Source: an uncultured Clostridia bacterium
GTDB taxonomy: Bacteria; Bacillota; Clostridia; UBA1381
Length of the DNA: 64,000 nt
Reading direction: 5' to 3'
Assembly: GCA_934489015.1 (NCBI GenBank)
Contig: CAKSSN010000006.1
Coordinates: forward strand, 62,001 to 126,000
A model generated the notes under the pieces. It did no database searches and had not been told where the DNA came from. It saw only the letters and a program-made list of their open reading frames with translations. How positions within the stretch are numbered: position 1 is the first letter of the stretch; each line of letters begins with the position of its first letter. A program made the position numbers and the translations under genes. This document shows, piece by piece, positions 16,327 through 24,437 of this stretch.

Positions 16327-17523
16327 TTGAATTCAAACGAGATTGAACAGATAGTAAAGCAGGTTCTCGCAGGAATGCAGGGAAACACACCGGTTGCCGC
16401 AGATAACAGTGTGGCACAGACAAGCCGTGTGGCAATGCTTACCGCTCTTGAACATTACGATATAAAGGAATATCCTATTCCCGAAATCGGCGATGACGAT
16501 ATACTCGTTAAGGTTGAGGGCTGCGGAATATGCGGCACGGACGCTCATGAGTTCAAGAGAGACCCGTTCGGACTTATTCCTGTTGTACTCGGTCATGAGG
16601 GTACGGGAAGAATTGTTAAAATGGGCAAGAACGTTAAGAAAGACAGCGCCGGAAAGGATTTAAAAATCGGTGACAAGGTTGTAACCTGCATGATTTTCAA
16701 GGATGATCCGGATATTGAAATGTTTGACCTTAACAAGAAAAATGTCGGCGGAGCAGACGTTTATGGACTTCTTCCCGATGACGACAAGCATTTAAACGGC
16801 TGGTTTGCGGATTACATATTGGTAAGAGGCGGATCGACTATATTTAACGTAAGCGATCTGAGCCTTGACATGAGAATATTAATTGAGCCGTGCGCCGTTT
16901 TGGTACACGCTGTTGAAAGAGCGAAAACAACAGGTATTTTGAGATTTAATTCAAGAGTTGTTGTTCAGGGCTGCGGACCTATAGGTCTTATATGTATAGC
17001 GGTTCTCAGAACAATGGGTATTGAAAATATAGTTGCTGTTGACGGAAACGAGCAGCGCCTCAGCTTTGCAAAGGAAATGGGTGCGGACGTATCCGTAAAC
17101 TTTAAGGAGCATAACGGAATTGAAGCGCTTGCAGGTGCTGTAAAGGACGCTTTCGGCGGTCACCTTGCAGACTTTGCATTCCAGTGCACAGGCTCTCCGG
17201 CAGCTCACAGCAATATATATAAGTTTATAAGAAACGGCGGCGGTCTTTGCGAGCTCGGCTTCTTTATAAACGGCGGTGACGCTACAATAAATCCGCACTT
17301 TGATATGTGCTCAAAAGAGATTACGCTTGTAGGCTCTTGGGTATATACGCTACGCGACTATGCAACAACATTTGATTTCCTTAAGCGTGCAAAGGGTATA
17401 GGACTTCCTATGGAAAAGCTTATAACTCATAAATTCACGCTTTCGCAGATCAATGAAGCTCATCAGACAAATCTCAAAATGGAGGGTCTGAAAATAGCAA
17501 TCGTTGCGGACGATATGATGTAA
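16327..17523 (+). CDS. zinc-type medium-chain alcohol dehydrogenase with N-terminal BMC-targeting helix
   Basis: 398 aa from a TTG start at 16327, 8 nt after the SD AAGGAG; the alternative GTG at 16318 lies inside that SD. Residues 1-18 (NSNEIEQIVKQVLAGMQG) form an amphipathic encapsulation-type helix, followed by a flexible linker. The MDR domain follows with catalytic zinc ligands in GCGICGTDAHEF and GHEG, and the nucleotide-binding VVVQGCGPIGLICIAVL. The four-Cys structural zinc lobe of classic ADHs is not apparent. Likely roles are reduction of lactaldehyde to propanediol, or of propionaldehyde to propanol with NADH recycling inside the compartment. The substrate is inferred from context. 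Confidence 0.85.
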   Translation: MNSNEIEQIVKQVLAGMQGNTPVAADNSVAQTSRVAMLTALEHYDIKEYPIPEIGDDDILVKVEGCGICGTDAHEFKRDPFGLIPVVLGHEGTGRIVKMGKNVKKDSAGKDLKIGDKVVTCMIFKDDPDIEMFDLNKKNVGGADVYGLLPDDDKHLNGWFADYILVRGGSTIFNVSDLSLDMRILIEPCAVLVHAVERAKTTGILRFNSRVVVQGCGPIGLICIAVLRTMGIENIVAVDGNEQRLSFAKEMGADVSVNFKEHNGIEALAGAVKDAFGGHLADFAFQCTGSPAAHSNIYKFIRNGGGLCELGFFINGGDATINPHFDMCSKEITLVGSWVYTLRDYATTFDFLKRAKGIGLPMEKLITHKFTLSQINEAHQTNLKMEGLKIAIVADDMM

Positions 17524-17569
17524 TTTGTTAAAAATTAAAATTTAAATAAAAAACAGGAGGATTTTTAAA

Positions 17570-17848
17570 ATGGCACAGGAAGCATTAGGTATGATAGAAA
17601 CAAGAGGTCTTGTAGCTTCAATAGAAGCTGCCGACGCAATGGTAAAGGCTGCTGAGGTAACACTTATCGGAACCGAAAAGATCGGTTCGGGACTCGTAAG
17701 CGTAATGGTAAGAGGCGATGTTGGCGCTGTTAAGGCTGCAACAGAGGCAGGCTCATCTGCCGCTCAAAGACTCGGTGAGCTCGTTGCCGTACACGTTATA
17801 CCCCGTCCTCACAACGATGTTGAGAAGATTTTGCCGACTCTTAAATAA
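17570..17848 (+). CDS. BMC-H hexameric shell protein (PduA/EutM-like)
   Basis: 92 aa, the canonical size for a single-BMC-domain tile. MAQEALGMIETRGLVASIEAADAMVKAAEV is the standard N-terminal BMC strand-helix (start shown in part: ALGMIETRG). The pore loop region reads EKIGSG, and IPRPHNDVEKILP closes the domain. It has a strong SD (ACAGGAGG) and lies 46 nt after the dehydrogenase. It is nearly identical in protein sequence to the next gene, indicating a local duplication. It probably forms the bulk facet hexamer. Confidence 0.95.
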   Translation: MAQEALGMIETRGLVASIEAADAMVKAAEVTLIGTEKIGSGLVSVMVRGDVGAVKAATEAGSSAAQRLGELVAVHVIPRPHNDVEKILPTLK

Positions 17849-17867
17849 GTTAAAAGGGTGATTTGTT

Positions 17868-18233
17868 ATGGCTAACACTAAAAAGGTCAAAATAAACGGT
17901 AAGGCTTCCGAAGAGGAAGCTGAAAAAGTAAAAACAGTTAAGGAGGAGAAAAAAATGGCACAGGAAGCACTCGGAATGATTGAAACAAGAGGTCTTGTAG
18001 CTGCTATTGAAGCTGCTGATTCTATGCTTAAGGCTGCAAATGTTGAGCTTATCGGAACAGAAAAGATTGGTTCGGGTCTTGTAAGCGTAATGGTAAGAGG
18101 CGATGTAGGCGCTGTTAAGGCTGCTGTTGAAGCAGGCGGAGCAAAAGCTACAAAGCTCGGTGAGATTATTGCAACTCACGTTATACCGCGTCCGCACAGC
18201 GATGTTGAAAAGATTTTGCCGACTCTTAAATAA
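17868..18233 (+). CDS. BMC-H shell protein with charged N-terminal extension; internal second start
   Basis: 121 aa from ATG 17868 (SD AAAGGGTGAT), or 92 aa from an in-frame ATG at 17955. The internal start has an excellent SD, TAAGGAGGAG, ending about 6 nt upstream. The first 29 residues are a Lys/Glu-rich extension (KKVKINGKASEEEAEK). From Met30 the protein matches the 92-aa neighbour at 17570 almost residue for residue. Two products, extended and canonical, are therefore possible. The extension could decorate a hexamer face or tune assembly. Alternatively the first start could be a translational coupling device. Which starts are used needs protein data. Confidence 0.9.
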   Translation: MANTKKVKINGKASEEEAEKVKTVKEEKKMAQEALGMIETRGLVAAIEAADSMLKAANVELIGTEKIGSGLVSVMVRGDVGAVKAAVEAGGAKATKLGEIIATHVIPRPHSDVEKILPTLK

Positions 18234-18260
18234 GGTAATTTCGTAAAAGGATAATTTTCG

Positions 18261-18294
18261 TTTTTCTCTGCGGAGTAACTTCCGCAGAGAAAAA
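18261..18294 (+). promoter_or_regulatory. intercistronic hairpin before the BMC pentamer gene
   Basis: TTTTTCTCTGCGGA (18261-18274) pairs perfectly with TCCGCAGAGAAAAA (18281-18294), a 14-bp stem with a 6-nt loop. It lies between the second BMC-H gene and the BMC-P gene. No T-run follows on the plus strand. It could lower or separate expression of the pentamer, which is needed in far fewer copies than hexamers (inference). Confidence 0.6.
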
Positions 18295-18322
18295 AGCGGA
18301 AAAAGAGGGGACTGAAAATTTA

Positions 18323-18583
18323 ATGATTATAGGAAAAGTTGTTGGCAGCGTTGTTTCAACGAGAAAAAATGAAAAGCTTGTAGGCAGTAAATTTATGATT
18401 ATTGAACCTGTCTCCGCTATGAATAAAGGCAGATTTGTTGCAGTGGACAACATCGGTGCGGGAATCGGAGAGTATGTGCTCGTTGCAACGGGCAGTGCCG
18501 CAAGATACGGTACGGATTATGATAATTCGCCGGTTGACGCAGCTATTGTAGGTATTGTTGATGACGGAGAGGGCTTAGACTGA
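18323..18583 (+). CDS. BMC-P pentameric shell protein (EutN/CcmL-like)
   Basis: 86 aa. MIIGKVVGSVVSTRKNEKL and VGSKFMIIEP are the classic EutN/CcmL opening. AVDNIGAGIGEYVLVATGSAAR and VDAAIVGIVD complete the OB-like fold. These proteins form pentamers that cap the vertices of the compartment, so few copies are needed. It is preceded by a 14-bp hairpin that may reduce its expression relative to the upstream hexamer genes. PduS follows 31 nt later. Confidence 0.95.
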   Translation: MIIGKVVGSVVSTRKNEKLVGSKFMIIEPVSAMNKGRFVAVDNIGAGIGEYVLVATGSAARYGTDYDNSPVDAAIVGIVDDGEGLD

Positions 18584-18614
18584 GCCGTTGTCTTAAACTT
18601 ATTGGGGGTTAATT

Positions 18615-19943
18615 ATGCAACTTGAAGCTTTATCGGAAATAATGAAATCGTGCGGCGTTGTCGGCGCAGGCGGTGCCGGATTTCCGTCGTATGCGAAGCT
18701 GAATAAGAAAGCGGATACCGTTATATTAAACTGTGCTGAATGTGAGCCGCTTTTCAGAGTGCACAGACAGCTTCTTGCAAAATATGCGTTTGAAATACTT
18801 ACGGCTCTTGAATATGTAAGAGAGGCAGTTGAAGCGGAGCGTGTAATTGTGGCGGTGAAGCCGTCGTATACGGACGCTATTGCGGCTGTAAAGGAAAAAT
18901 CAGAGTCGTTTCCGAAAATGTCAGTTCATCTTCTGCGCGAGGTTTATCCGGCAGGCGATGAGGTTATAACAATTTACGAATCAACAGGCAGGATTGTTCC
19001 TCCGGGAGCTATTCCTATTTCTGTCGGCTGCATTGTGTATAATGTTGAAACAATGCTCAATACATATTATGCAGTGACCGAAGGCAGACCTGTTACAAAA
19101 AAATACGTTACGGTTGGCGGAGCGGTTAAAAATCCTACAACCTATCACGTGCCGCTCGGCGTTCGTTTTTCGGAGCTTGTTAAGCTTGCCGGCGGCGAAA
19201 CGGTTGAAAATGCCGCATATTTATCGGGCGGCGTTATGACGGGAAGACTTGCGGGTTTGTCCGAAGCCGTTACCAAAACGACAAATGCGATTTTGGTGCT
19301 TCCGGAAAATCATCCCGTTATTGTAAAGAGAAAAGCAAGAATAACTATGAATATTAAACGGTCAATGAGCTCATGCTGCCAGTGCAGAACGTGTACAGAC
19401 CTTTGTCCGCGTCATCTTCTGGGTCATCCGATTGAGCCGCATTTGTTTATGCGCGCGGCGTCAAAGGGTATGGAGCATGATATTAAAGCCGTTTTGAATA
19501 CAGCGTTTTGCGCACAGTGCGGAGTTTGTGAAATGTATGCCTGTCCGCAGGGGCTTGCGCCGAAAACTTTAATCGGTGAGGCAAAGGCAGCCTTGAGGGC
19601 GGCAGGAGTGAAATCTCCGGCTCCGTCAGAGGAATGTACGGTAAATCCCATGAGGGATTACAGACTCGTTCAGATGAAGCGCCTTTTGGGGCGTCTTGGG
19701 CTTATGCCGTATGCGGTTAATGCGCCGCTTTCGGAAGAAAAAATAGAGCCAGAGGAAATAAAAATATTAATGCGTCAGCATATCGGAGCTCCGGCGGTAA
19801 GCAGTTTGTCGGTCGGCGACAGCGTCGGTGAGGGCGAAAAAATAGCTGATGTGGGTGATAAGCTCGGATGTGCAATTTGCGCACCGATGAGCGGAAAAAT
19901 CACTGAAAAGACAGATAATTATATCGTTATTCGTACACGGTAG
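18615..19943 (+). CDS. pduS: PduS-like Fe-S/SLBB electron-transfer protein (RnfC-like)
   Basis: 442 aa. The N-terminal RnfC/NuoF-like flavin and NADH domain starts GVVGAGGAGFPSYAKLN, with NCAECEPL nearby. An SLBB domain follows (VTVGGAVKNPTTYHVPLG). Two [4Fe-4S] motifs are seen: C254/C255-C257-C260-C264 followed by Pro, and C299-x2-C302-x2-C305-x4-C310-Pro. The C-terminal part is a biotinyl/barrel-sandwich-like segment. PduS of Salmonella reduces cobalamin, but this locus uses a B12-free dehydratase. Here it more likely recycles NADH or passes electrons across the shell, perhaps with the Cys38 BMC-T next door (inference). Confidence 0.9.
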   Translation: MQLEALSEIMKSCGVVGAGGAGFPSYAKLNKKADTVILNCAECEPLFRVHRQLLAKYAFEILTALEYVREAVEAERVIVAVKPSYTDAIAAVKEKSESFPKMSVHLLREVYPAGDEVITIYESTGRIVPPGAIPISVGCIVYNVETMLNTYYAVTEGRPVTKKYVTVGGAVKNPTTYHVPLGVRFSELVKLAGGETVENAAYLSGGVMTGRLAGLSEAVTKTTNAILVLPENHPVIVKRKARITMNIKRSMSSCCQCRTCTDLCPRHLLGHPIEPHLFMRAASKGMEHDIKAVLNTAFCAQCGVCEMYACPQGLAPKTLIGEAKAALRAAGVKSPAPSEECTVNPMRDYRLVQMKRLLGRLGLMPYAVNAPLSEEKIEPEEIKILMRQHIGAPAVSSLSVGDSVGEGEKIADVGDKLGCAICAPMSGKITEKTDNYIVIRTR

Positions 19944-19966
19944 ATTGTGGCAGATTGGAGATAAAA

Positions 19967-20515
19967 ATGGCAAAGGCAATAGCAATGGTGGAGTTTATGA
20001 CTGTTGCGTCCGGCGTAAGCGCAGCAGATACAATGGTTAAAACATCGGAAATAGAGCTTATGGAAGCAACGGTTGTATGTCCGGGTAAATACATAATTTT
20101 AATTTGCGGAGATTTGAGCGCGGTTAATGCTGCGGTTGAAAGCGCGAAGAAAAAACACGGTGAAAGACTTATAGACAGCTATGTTCTCGGCAATCCGCAC
20201 GAGTCAATTTTCCCGGCGATATACGGTGCAACCGAGATTGATAATCCGAAGGCTCTCGGAATAGTTGAAACATATTCGGCGGCTTCAATTATAGCGGCTG
20301 CGGATTTTGCGGCTAAAACGGCTGAGGTGCAGCTGATTGAAATAAGAATAGCAAGAGGTATGTGCGGAAAATCGTATATGTTCATTACGGGTGATGTTGC
20401 TGCGGTAACAGCGTCTGTTGAGCGTGCAAAGCAGTCGGCAGCAGACGGCGGCATGCTTCTTGACACATCGGTTATTCCAAATCCCGATGAAAAGACATGG
20501 CGAAATATACTGTAA
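19967..20515 (+). CDS. pduT: BMC-T trimeric shell protein, PduT-like (Fe-S pore cysteine)
   Basis: 182 aa from ATG 19967 with SD TTGGAG; the in-frame TTG at 19955 lies in the SD. Two BMC domains are fused: domain 1 begins KAIAMVEFMTVASGVSAAD and domain 2 begins KALGIVETYSAASIIAAAD. The pore-loop residue Cys38 (TVVCPGKY) is at the same position as the Cys of Salmonella PduT that binds a [4Fe-4S] cluster at the trimer pore. The adjacent pduS gene fits an electron-relay partnership. Length and layout are normal for the family. Confidence 0.92.
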   Translation: MAKAIAMVEFMTVASGVSAADTMVKTSEIELMEATVVCPGKYIILICGDLSAVNAAVESAKKKHGERLIDSYVLGNPHESIFPAIYGATEIDNPKALGIVETYSAASIIAAADFAAKTAEVQLIEIRIARGMCGKSYMFITGDVAAVTASVERAKQSAADGGMLLDTSVIPNPDEKTWRNIL

Positions 20516-20583
20516 AATTTACAGCTGTTTAAAAATAAATCGTAAAAAGTCACACAGGATTTTTTGAAAGGATTGATTTAGTA

Positions 20584-21972
20584 ATGTTAGATGAAAAGTA
20601 TGTAAGCGAAATAGTTGCTAAGGTCGTAAAAAGCATGGATATTCAGGACGTCTGCACAAAGCAAAAGGGCGTTTTTGATACAATGGAGGAGGCTCTTGAG
20701 GCAGTTAAAAAGGCTCGCGAGCTTTACAGAGAATATTCAATTGAGCAGAGAGAAAAAATTATTTCCTGCATAAGAAAGCTTATTCTTGAAGAGGCGGACG
20801 TTATGGCGCGTTTGGGCGTTGAGGAAACAGGCATGGGAAATGTTGCCGATAAGACAATAAAGCATCAGCTTGTTGCAAACAAAACTCCGGGTACGGAGGA
20901 TCTTCACCCTGTTGCGCTTACCGGAGATCAGGGACTTACGCTTATAGAAATGGCTCCTTACGGAATTATCGGAAGCATTACGCCTTCGACAAATCCGAGC
21001 GAAACCGTTCTTTGCAATTCTATCGGTATGCTTGCCGCAGGAAACGGAGTTGTATTTAATCCGCATCCTCATGCAAAGAAAACAGCTAACTATGCGGTTG
21101 ACCTTGTAAACCGTGCCGTGCTCGAAGCCGGAGGACCTGAAAATATAGTTGTTTCGGTTAAAAATCCGACAATGGATACTTCAAATATAATGATGAAATC
21201 ACCGCTTGTACGTATGCTCGTTGCAACGGGCGGACCGGGTGTTGTTCGCGCACTGCTTTCGTCGGGCAAAAAGGCAATCGGCGCAGGTGCCGGAAATCCG
21301 CCGGTTATCGTTGACGATACGGTTGAAGTTAAAAAGGCGGCAAAGGATATTGTAGACGGCGCAAGCTTTGACAATAACCTTCCGTGTATTGCCGAAAAGG
21401 AATGCTTTGCATTTTCAAACATTGCAGATGAGCTTATAAGCGAGATGACCAAAAACGGTGCTTATCTCATTAAGGGCGAGCAGATTGACAAGCTTTTAAG
21501 CTTCGCTCTTATAAATAAAGACGGAAAATATGTAATTAATAAAAAGTGGGTCGGAAAGGACGCTAAGCTTTTCCTTAAGGAGCTCGGAATTGACTCCGAC
21601 GCAAAGCTTATCATCTGCGAAACAGAGGAAATGCATCCGTTCGTTCAGACGGAAATGATGATGCCTGTTCTTGCAATAGTAAAAGTAAACAATATTGACG
21701 AAGCTATTAAAATGGCAGTCAATGCAGAGCATGGCAACCGCCACTCGGCTCATATCCATTCAAAGAACATAGACCATCTTACCAAATTTGCAAGAGCGGT
21801 TGAAACGACGATTTTTGTTAAAAATGCTCCGTCATATGCAGGCATAGGTGCAGGCGGAGAGGGCTATACAACCTTTACAATTGCAGGCCCGACAGGCGAG
21901 GGCTTAACGGCAGCTCATTCATTTACACGCCAGAGAAGATGCGTAATGGTTGACGGACTTCATATTGTTTAA
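20584..21972 (+). CDS. pduP: CoA-acylating propionaldehyde dehydrogenase
   Basis: 462 aa. Residues 1-18 (LDEKYVSEIVAKVVKSMD) are an amphipathic encapsulation-type helix, then a linker, then the aldehyde dehydrogenase fold (EALEAVKKARELYREYS). The catalytic Cys268 lies in NNLPCIAEKE. Cofactor-binding glycines are seen in ATGGPGVVRAL and GAGAGNPPVIVD, and the end SFTRQRRCVMVDGLHIV is typical of PduP/EutE. It converts propionaldehyde, NAD+ and CoA to propionyl-CoA and NADH inside the compartment. SD GAAAGGA. It precedes the second BMC-T gene. Confidence 0.93.
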   Translation: MLDEKYVSEIVAKVVKSMDIQDVCTKQKGVFDTMEEALEAVKKARELYREYSIEQREKIISCIRKLILEEADVMARLGVEETGMGNVADKTIKHQLVANKTPGTEDLHPVALTGDQGLTLIEMAPYGIIGSITPSTNPSETVLCNSIGMLAAGNGVVFNPHPHAKKTANYAVDLVNRAVLEAGGPENIVVSVKNPTMDTSNIMMKSPLVRMLVATGGPGVVRALLSSGKKAIGAGAGNPPVIVDDTVEVKKAAKDIVDGASFDNNLPCIAEKECFAFSNIADELISEMTKNGAYLIKGEQIDKLLSFALINKDGKYVINKKWVGKDAKLFLKELGIDSDAKLIICETEEMHPFVQTEMMMPVLAIVKVNNIDEAIKMAVNAEHGNRHSAHIHSKNIDHLTKFARAVETTIFVKNAPSYAGIGAGGEGYTTFTIAGPTGEGLTAAHSFTRQRRCVMVDGLHIV

Positions 21973-22034
21973 AAAGCAGCTTTTGTATGGGCGCCGTTCG
22001 GCGTTCGTCAGCGCAGATTTGAAAGGGGTTACTT

Positions 22035-22673
22035 ATGAGAGCATTGGGAATGATAGAGGTTTACAGCTTTTCATGTGCTGTTGCCGCTGCCGATGCCGCT
22101 GCAAAAGCGGCAGATGTCAGTGTTATTGCATTTGACAGAAACCGACCGATAAATCCTGACGTTCCGGCGCCGCTTGTTATGGAAATTAAGCTTGAGGGCA
22201 GCGTTTCGGCGGTAAAGGCAGGTATTGAAGCGGCTAAGGACTATGCCGATAAAGAGGGAAAATACATAGTTTCGCATATAATTGCAAATCCGGCGGATGA
22301 TACCGAAAAAATGGCATATCTGCTTGATATAAACAGAGATAAATTTAATAAAAAGCTTCCTAAGAATATGAAAGGCGCTGCGGCGGCAGAGCCTATCGGA
22401 AAAGCGTTCGGACTTTTGGAAATTCAGGGACTTGTTGCGGCAGTAGAGGGGCTTGACACAATGCTTAAAACGGCTGATGTGGAGCTTGTCCATACCGAAA
22501 AAAGACTCGGCGGACGTCTTGTTACTCTTATTGTGGCAGGCAGCGTTTCGGCTGTCAGTGCGGCGCTTGAAAGAGGAAAGGCAGCCGCGGAAGCGCTCGG
22601 AAAGGTTTACGGCACAGAGGAGATTGCAAATCCGAGCGGCGAAATAATTAAATTTTTCGATGTCCGGCGGTAA
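22035..22673 (+). CDS. BMC-T tandem-domain shell protein
   Basis: 212 aa with two BMC domains. Domain 1 (residues 1 to ~95) starts MRALGMIEVYSFSCAVAAAD and domain 2 (~122-212) starts KAFGLLEIQGLVAAVEGLD. A longer, charged linker (DKFNKKLPKNMKGAAAAEP) joins them, and domain 1 has an insertion after the third strand (DRNRPINPDVPAP). It should form pseudo-hexameric trimers. No pore Cys equivalent to PduT Cys38 is seen. Exact subclass (PduB-, CcmO- or EutL-like) is uncertain, though the standard domain order rules out the permuted EutL type. Confidence 0.85.
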   Translation: MRALGMIEVYSFSCAVAAADAAAKAADVSVIAFDRNRPINPDVPAPLVMEIKLEGSVSAVKAGIEAAKDYADKEGKYIVSHIIANPADDTEKMAYLLDINRDKFNKKLPKNMKGAAAAEPIGKAFGLLEIQGLVAAVEGLDTMLKTADVELVHTEKRLGGRLVTLIVAGSVSAVSAALERGKAAAEALGKVYGTEEIANPSGEIIKFFDVRR

Positions 22674-22818
22674 AACAAATTTGTATCAGAAAAACAGGCG
22701 GAGTTTAAAGTAGCTCCGACACACATAAATTGCATGGTGTTTTAACTCGGCATATATCCGGTTTTGAAACAGAAAGCGGAATTGCTTTTTCGGTTAATGA
22801 GGGGTGTGAATTTTTAAA

Positions 22819-23451
22819 ATGAATGAAAATGAAATAGCAAAGGCTGTCAGAGCCGCAATTCAAAGCGTTCGTGAGGATCACGGAGAAATAAAGGTCGGCG
22901 TTTCTCAGCGCCATATACATCTGTCGAGAGAGGATCTTGACACGCTTTTCGGAAAGGGCTATGAGCTTACGAAAAAGAAAACTCTTATGGGGCGTGAATA
23001 TGCGTCGGAGGAATGTGTAACGCTTGTTGGTCCGTCACTTAAATCTATAGAAAAGGTAAGAGTTTTGGGACCTGTAAGAAAGCATACTCAGGTTGAAATT
23101 TCAAGAACGGATACCTTTGTGCTTAAGGTAAGTCCGCCGGTAAGACCGTCGGGACATATAGAGGGCTCGGAGCGCCTTGTGGTTGTCGGTCCTAAGGGCA
23201 GTGTTTATCTTAAAGAGGGCGTTATAATTGCCAACAGACATATACATCTTACTCCCGAATATGCCGAAGCTCACGGCTTAAAGGATAACGATTATGTTGA
23301 TGTTGAGATAGACGGGATTAAGCCCACAAGATTTTATGACGTTCAGGTCCGTGTACGCGACGATTTTAATATAGAAATGCATATAGATACCGATGACGCA
23401 AACTCGGCAGGACTTAAAAACGGCATGAGAGTTAAAATAATAAAAAAATAA
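22819..23451 (+). CDS. pduL: phosphate propanoyltransferase PduL
   Basis: 210 aa. An N-terminal amphipathic helix (NENEIAKAVRAAIQSVRED) precedes the duplicated PduL domain. VGVSQRHIHLSREDLDTLFG and IIANRHIHLTPEYAEAHG are the two paired HIHL zinc-binding motifs of the family; RPSGHIEGSE lies between. It converts propionyl-CoA and phosphate to propionyl phosphate and releases CoA inside the compartment. A propionate kinase gene is not in this window, so the final ATP-yielding step must be encoded elsewhere. A 145-nt gap of no recognised content precedes the gene. Confidence 0.95.
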   Translation: MNENEIAKAVRAAIQSVREDHGEIKVGVSQRHIHLSREDLDTLFGKGYELTKKKTLMGREYASEECVTLVGPSLKSIEKVRVLGPVRKHTQVEISRTDTFVLKVSPPVRPSGHIEGSERLVVVGPKGSVYLKEGVIIANRHIHLTPEYAEAHGLKDNDYVDVEIDGIKPTRFYDVQVRVRDDFNIEMHIDTDDANSAGLKNGMRVKIIKK

Positions 23452-23455
23452 ACTA

Positions 23456-23488
23456 TTCGGGCGGACTGCATGGCGGTGCCGCCTCGAA
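23456..23488 (+). promoter_or_regulatory. hairpin between pduL and the deoR-type gene
   Basis: TTCGGGCGG (23456-23464) pairs with CCGCCTCGAA (23479-23488), a 9-bp stem with one bulged base and an inner GGCGG/CCGCC option. It lies immediately after the pduL stop and just upstream of the AGGAGGCGG ribosome site of the next gene. There is no T-run. Role as processing or attenuation element is inferred. Confidence 0.4.
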
Positions 23489-23509
23489 ATCTTTTAAGGA
23501 GGCGGAAAT

Positions 23510-24271
23510 ATGTTTGCGCTCGAAAGACAAAACAGAATAATGGAGCTTCTTGCAAGAGACGGAGCTGTATGGGTAAGCAAGCTTGCGCTTGAGCTTAACG
23601 TTACGGAGGAAACAGTCAGGCGCGATCTTGAAAAGCTTGAAAAGCAGGAAAGTCTGAGACGCACTCACGGCGGTGCGGTACCGATTGACGGCACAACATA
23701 TGAGCTTTCGCTTGAAAAAAGAAAGCATACGAATGTGGAGGAAAAGGCGCAGCTTGCTAAAATTGCAGCAGGCTATGTTGTAACCGGCGATACAATTTTT
23801 CTTGACGCTTCAACAACCACCTTTTATATGGCAAAAGAGCTTAAGGGAATGAATAACATAACCGTTATAACAAACTCAATACGTGTTATTGAAGAGCTTC
23901 AGGGTGCAGAGGGAATAAAGATTATTGCTGTCGGCGGCATAGTCAGCGGAAACGAATCCTTTGTCGGAACGATGGCGGAAAAGTGCATTGAGGAAAACTA
24001 TTTTGCAAGCAAAATGTTTTTTTCAAGTAAGGGCGTAACCGCTTCTGCCGGAATACTTGAAAGCAACGAGCAGGAATGCGGAATAAAAAAGAAAATGATG
24101 AAGAATGCAAGTGCAAAATATTATATCTGCGATAAATCAAAGCTTGGCAGGGTAGGATTTGTTAAGCTTTCCGATTTTTCGGATATTGATTATTTTATAA
24201 CGGGAAGTCTTAATGACGCGGAGCTTAAAGCAAAGCTCGAAGAAAGCGAAGCGGAGCTTGTAACGAGCTGA
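23510..24271 (+). CDS. DeoR-family transcriptional regulator
   Basis: 253 aa. The N-terminal HTH_DeoR reads RQNRIMELLARDGAVWVSKLA, then NVTEETVRRDLEKLE and the family hallmark RRTHGGAVP. The C-terminal DeoR sensor domain (ISOCOT fold) contains IFLDASTTT, ITNSI and the closing CDKSKLGR. Such regulators usually respond to phosphorylated sugars and repress the adjacent catabolic operon. Fuculose- or rhamnulose-phosphate is a natural candidate here (inference). SD AAGGAGG. It closes the BMC locus and is followed by a clear terminator. Confidence 0.92.
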   Translation: MFALERQNRIMELLARDGAVWVSKLALELNVTEETVRRDLEKLEKQESLRRTHGGAVPIDGTTYELSLEKRKHTNVEEKAQLAKIAAGYVVTGDTIFLDASTTTFYMAKELKGMNNITVITNSIRVIEELQGAEGIKIIAVGGIVSGNESFVGTMAEKCIEENYFASKMFFSSKGVTASAGILESNEQECGIKKKMMKNASAKYYICDKSKLGRVGFVKLSDFSDIDYFITGSLNDAELKAKLEESEAELVTS

Positions 24272-24311
24272 TTCGGCAGATTTTTGTCATACACAATTAA
24301 TTCATAATTTT

Positions 24312-24355
24312 AAAAAAATCACGTTTTTTCATTTATGATAAAGCGTGATTTTTTT
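24312..24355 (+). terminator. intrinsic terminator ending the BMC locus
   Basis: AAAAAAATCACG (24312-24323) pairs with CGTGATTTTTTT (24344-24355), and the T-run continues. Inner T/A pairs can extend the stem. It lies 40 nt after the deoR stop. Confidence 0.85.
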
Positions 24356-24437
24356 TGTTTCTGATTATTTGTTATCAAAATAGTATTAAAATTAGAATAT
24401 TAAGTAAGCAAAATAAAAAAGCATATGTTTTTTCAAC

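Noticed and set aside
22674..22818. Small gene between the second BMC-T gene and pduL
   Set aside because: No frame with a ribosome site and reasonable length; stops are frequent in all frames.
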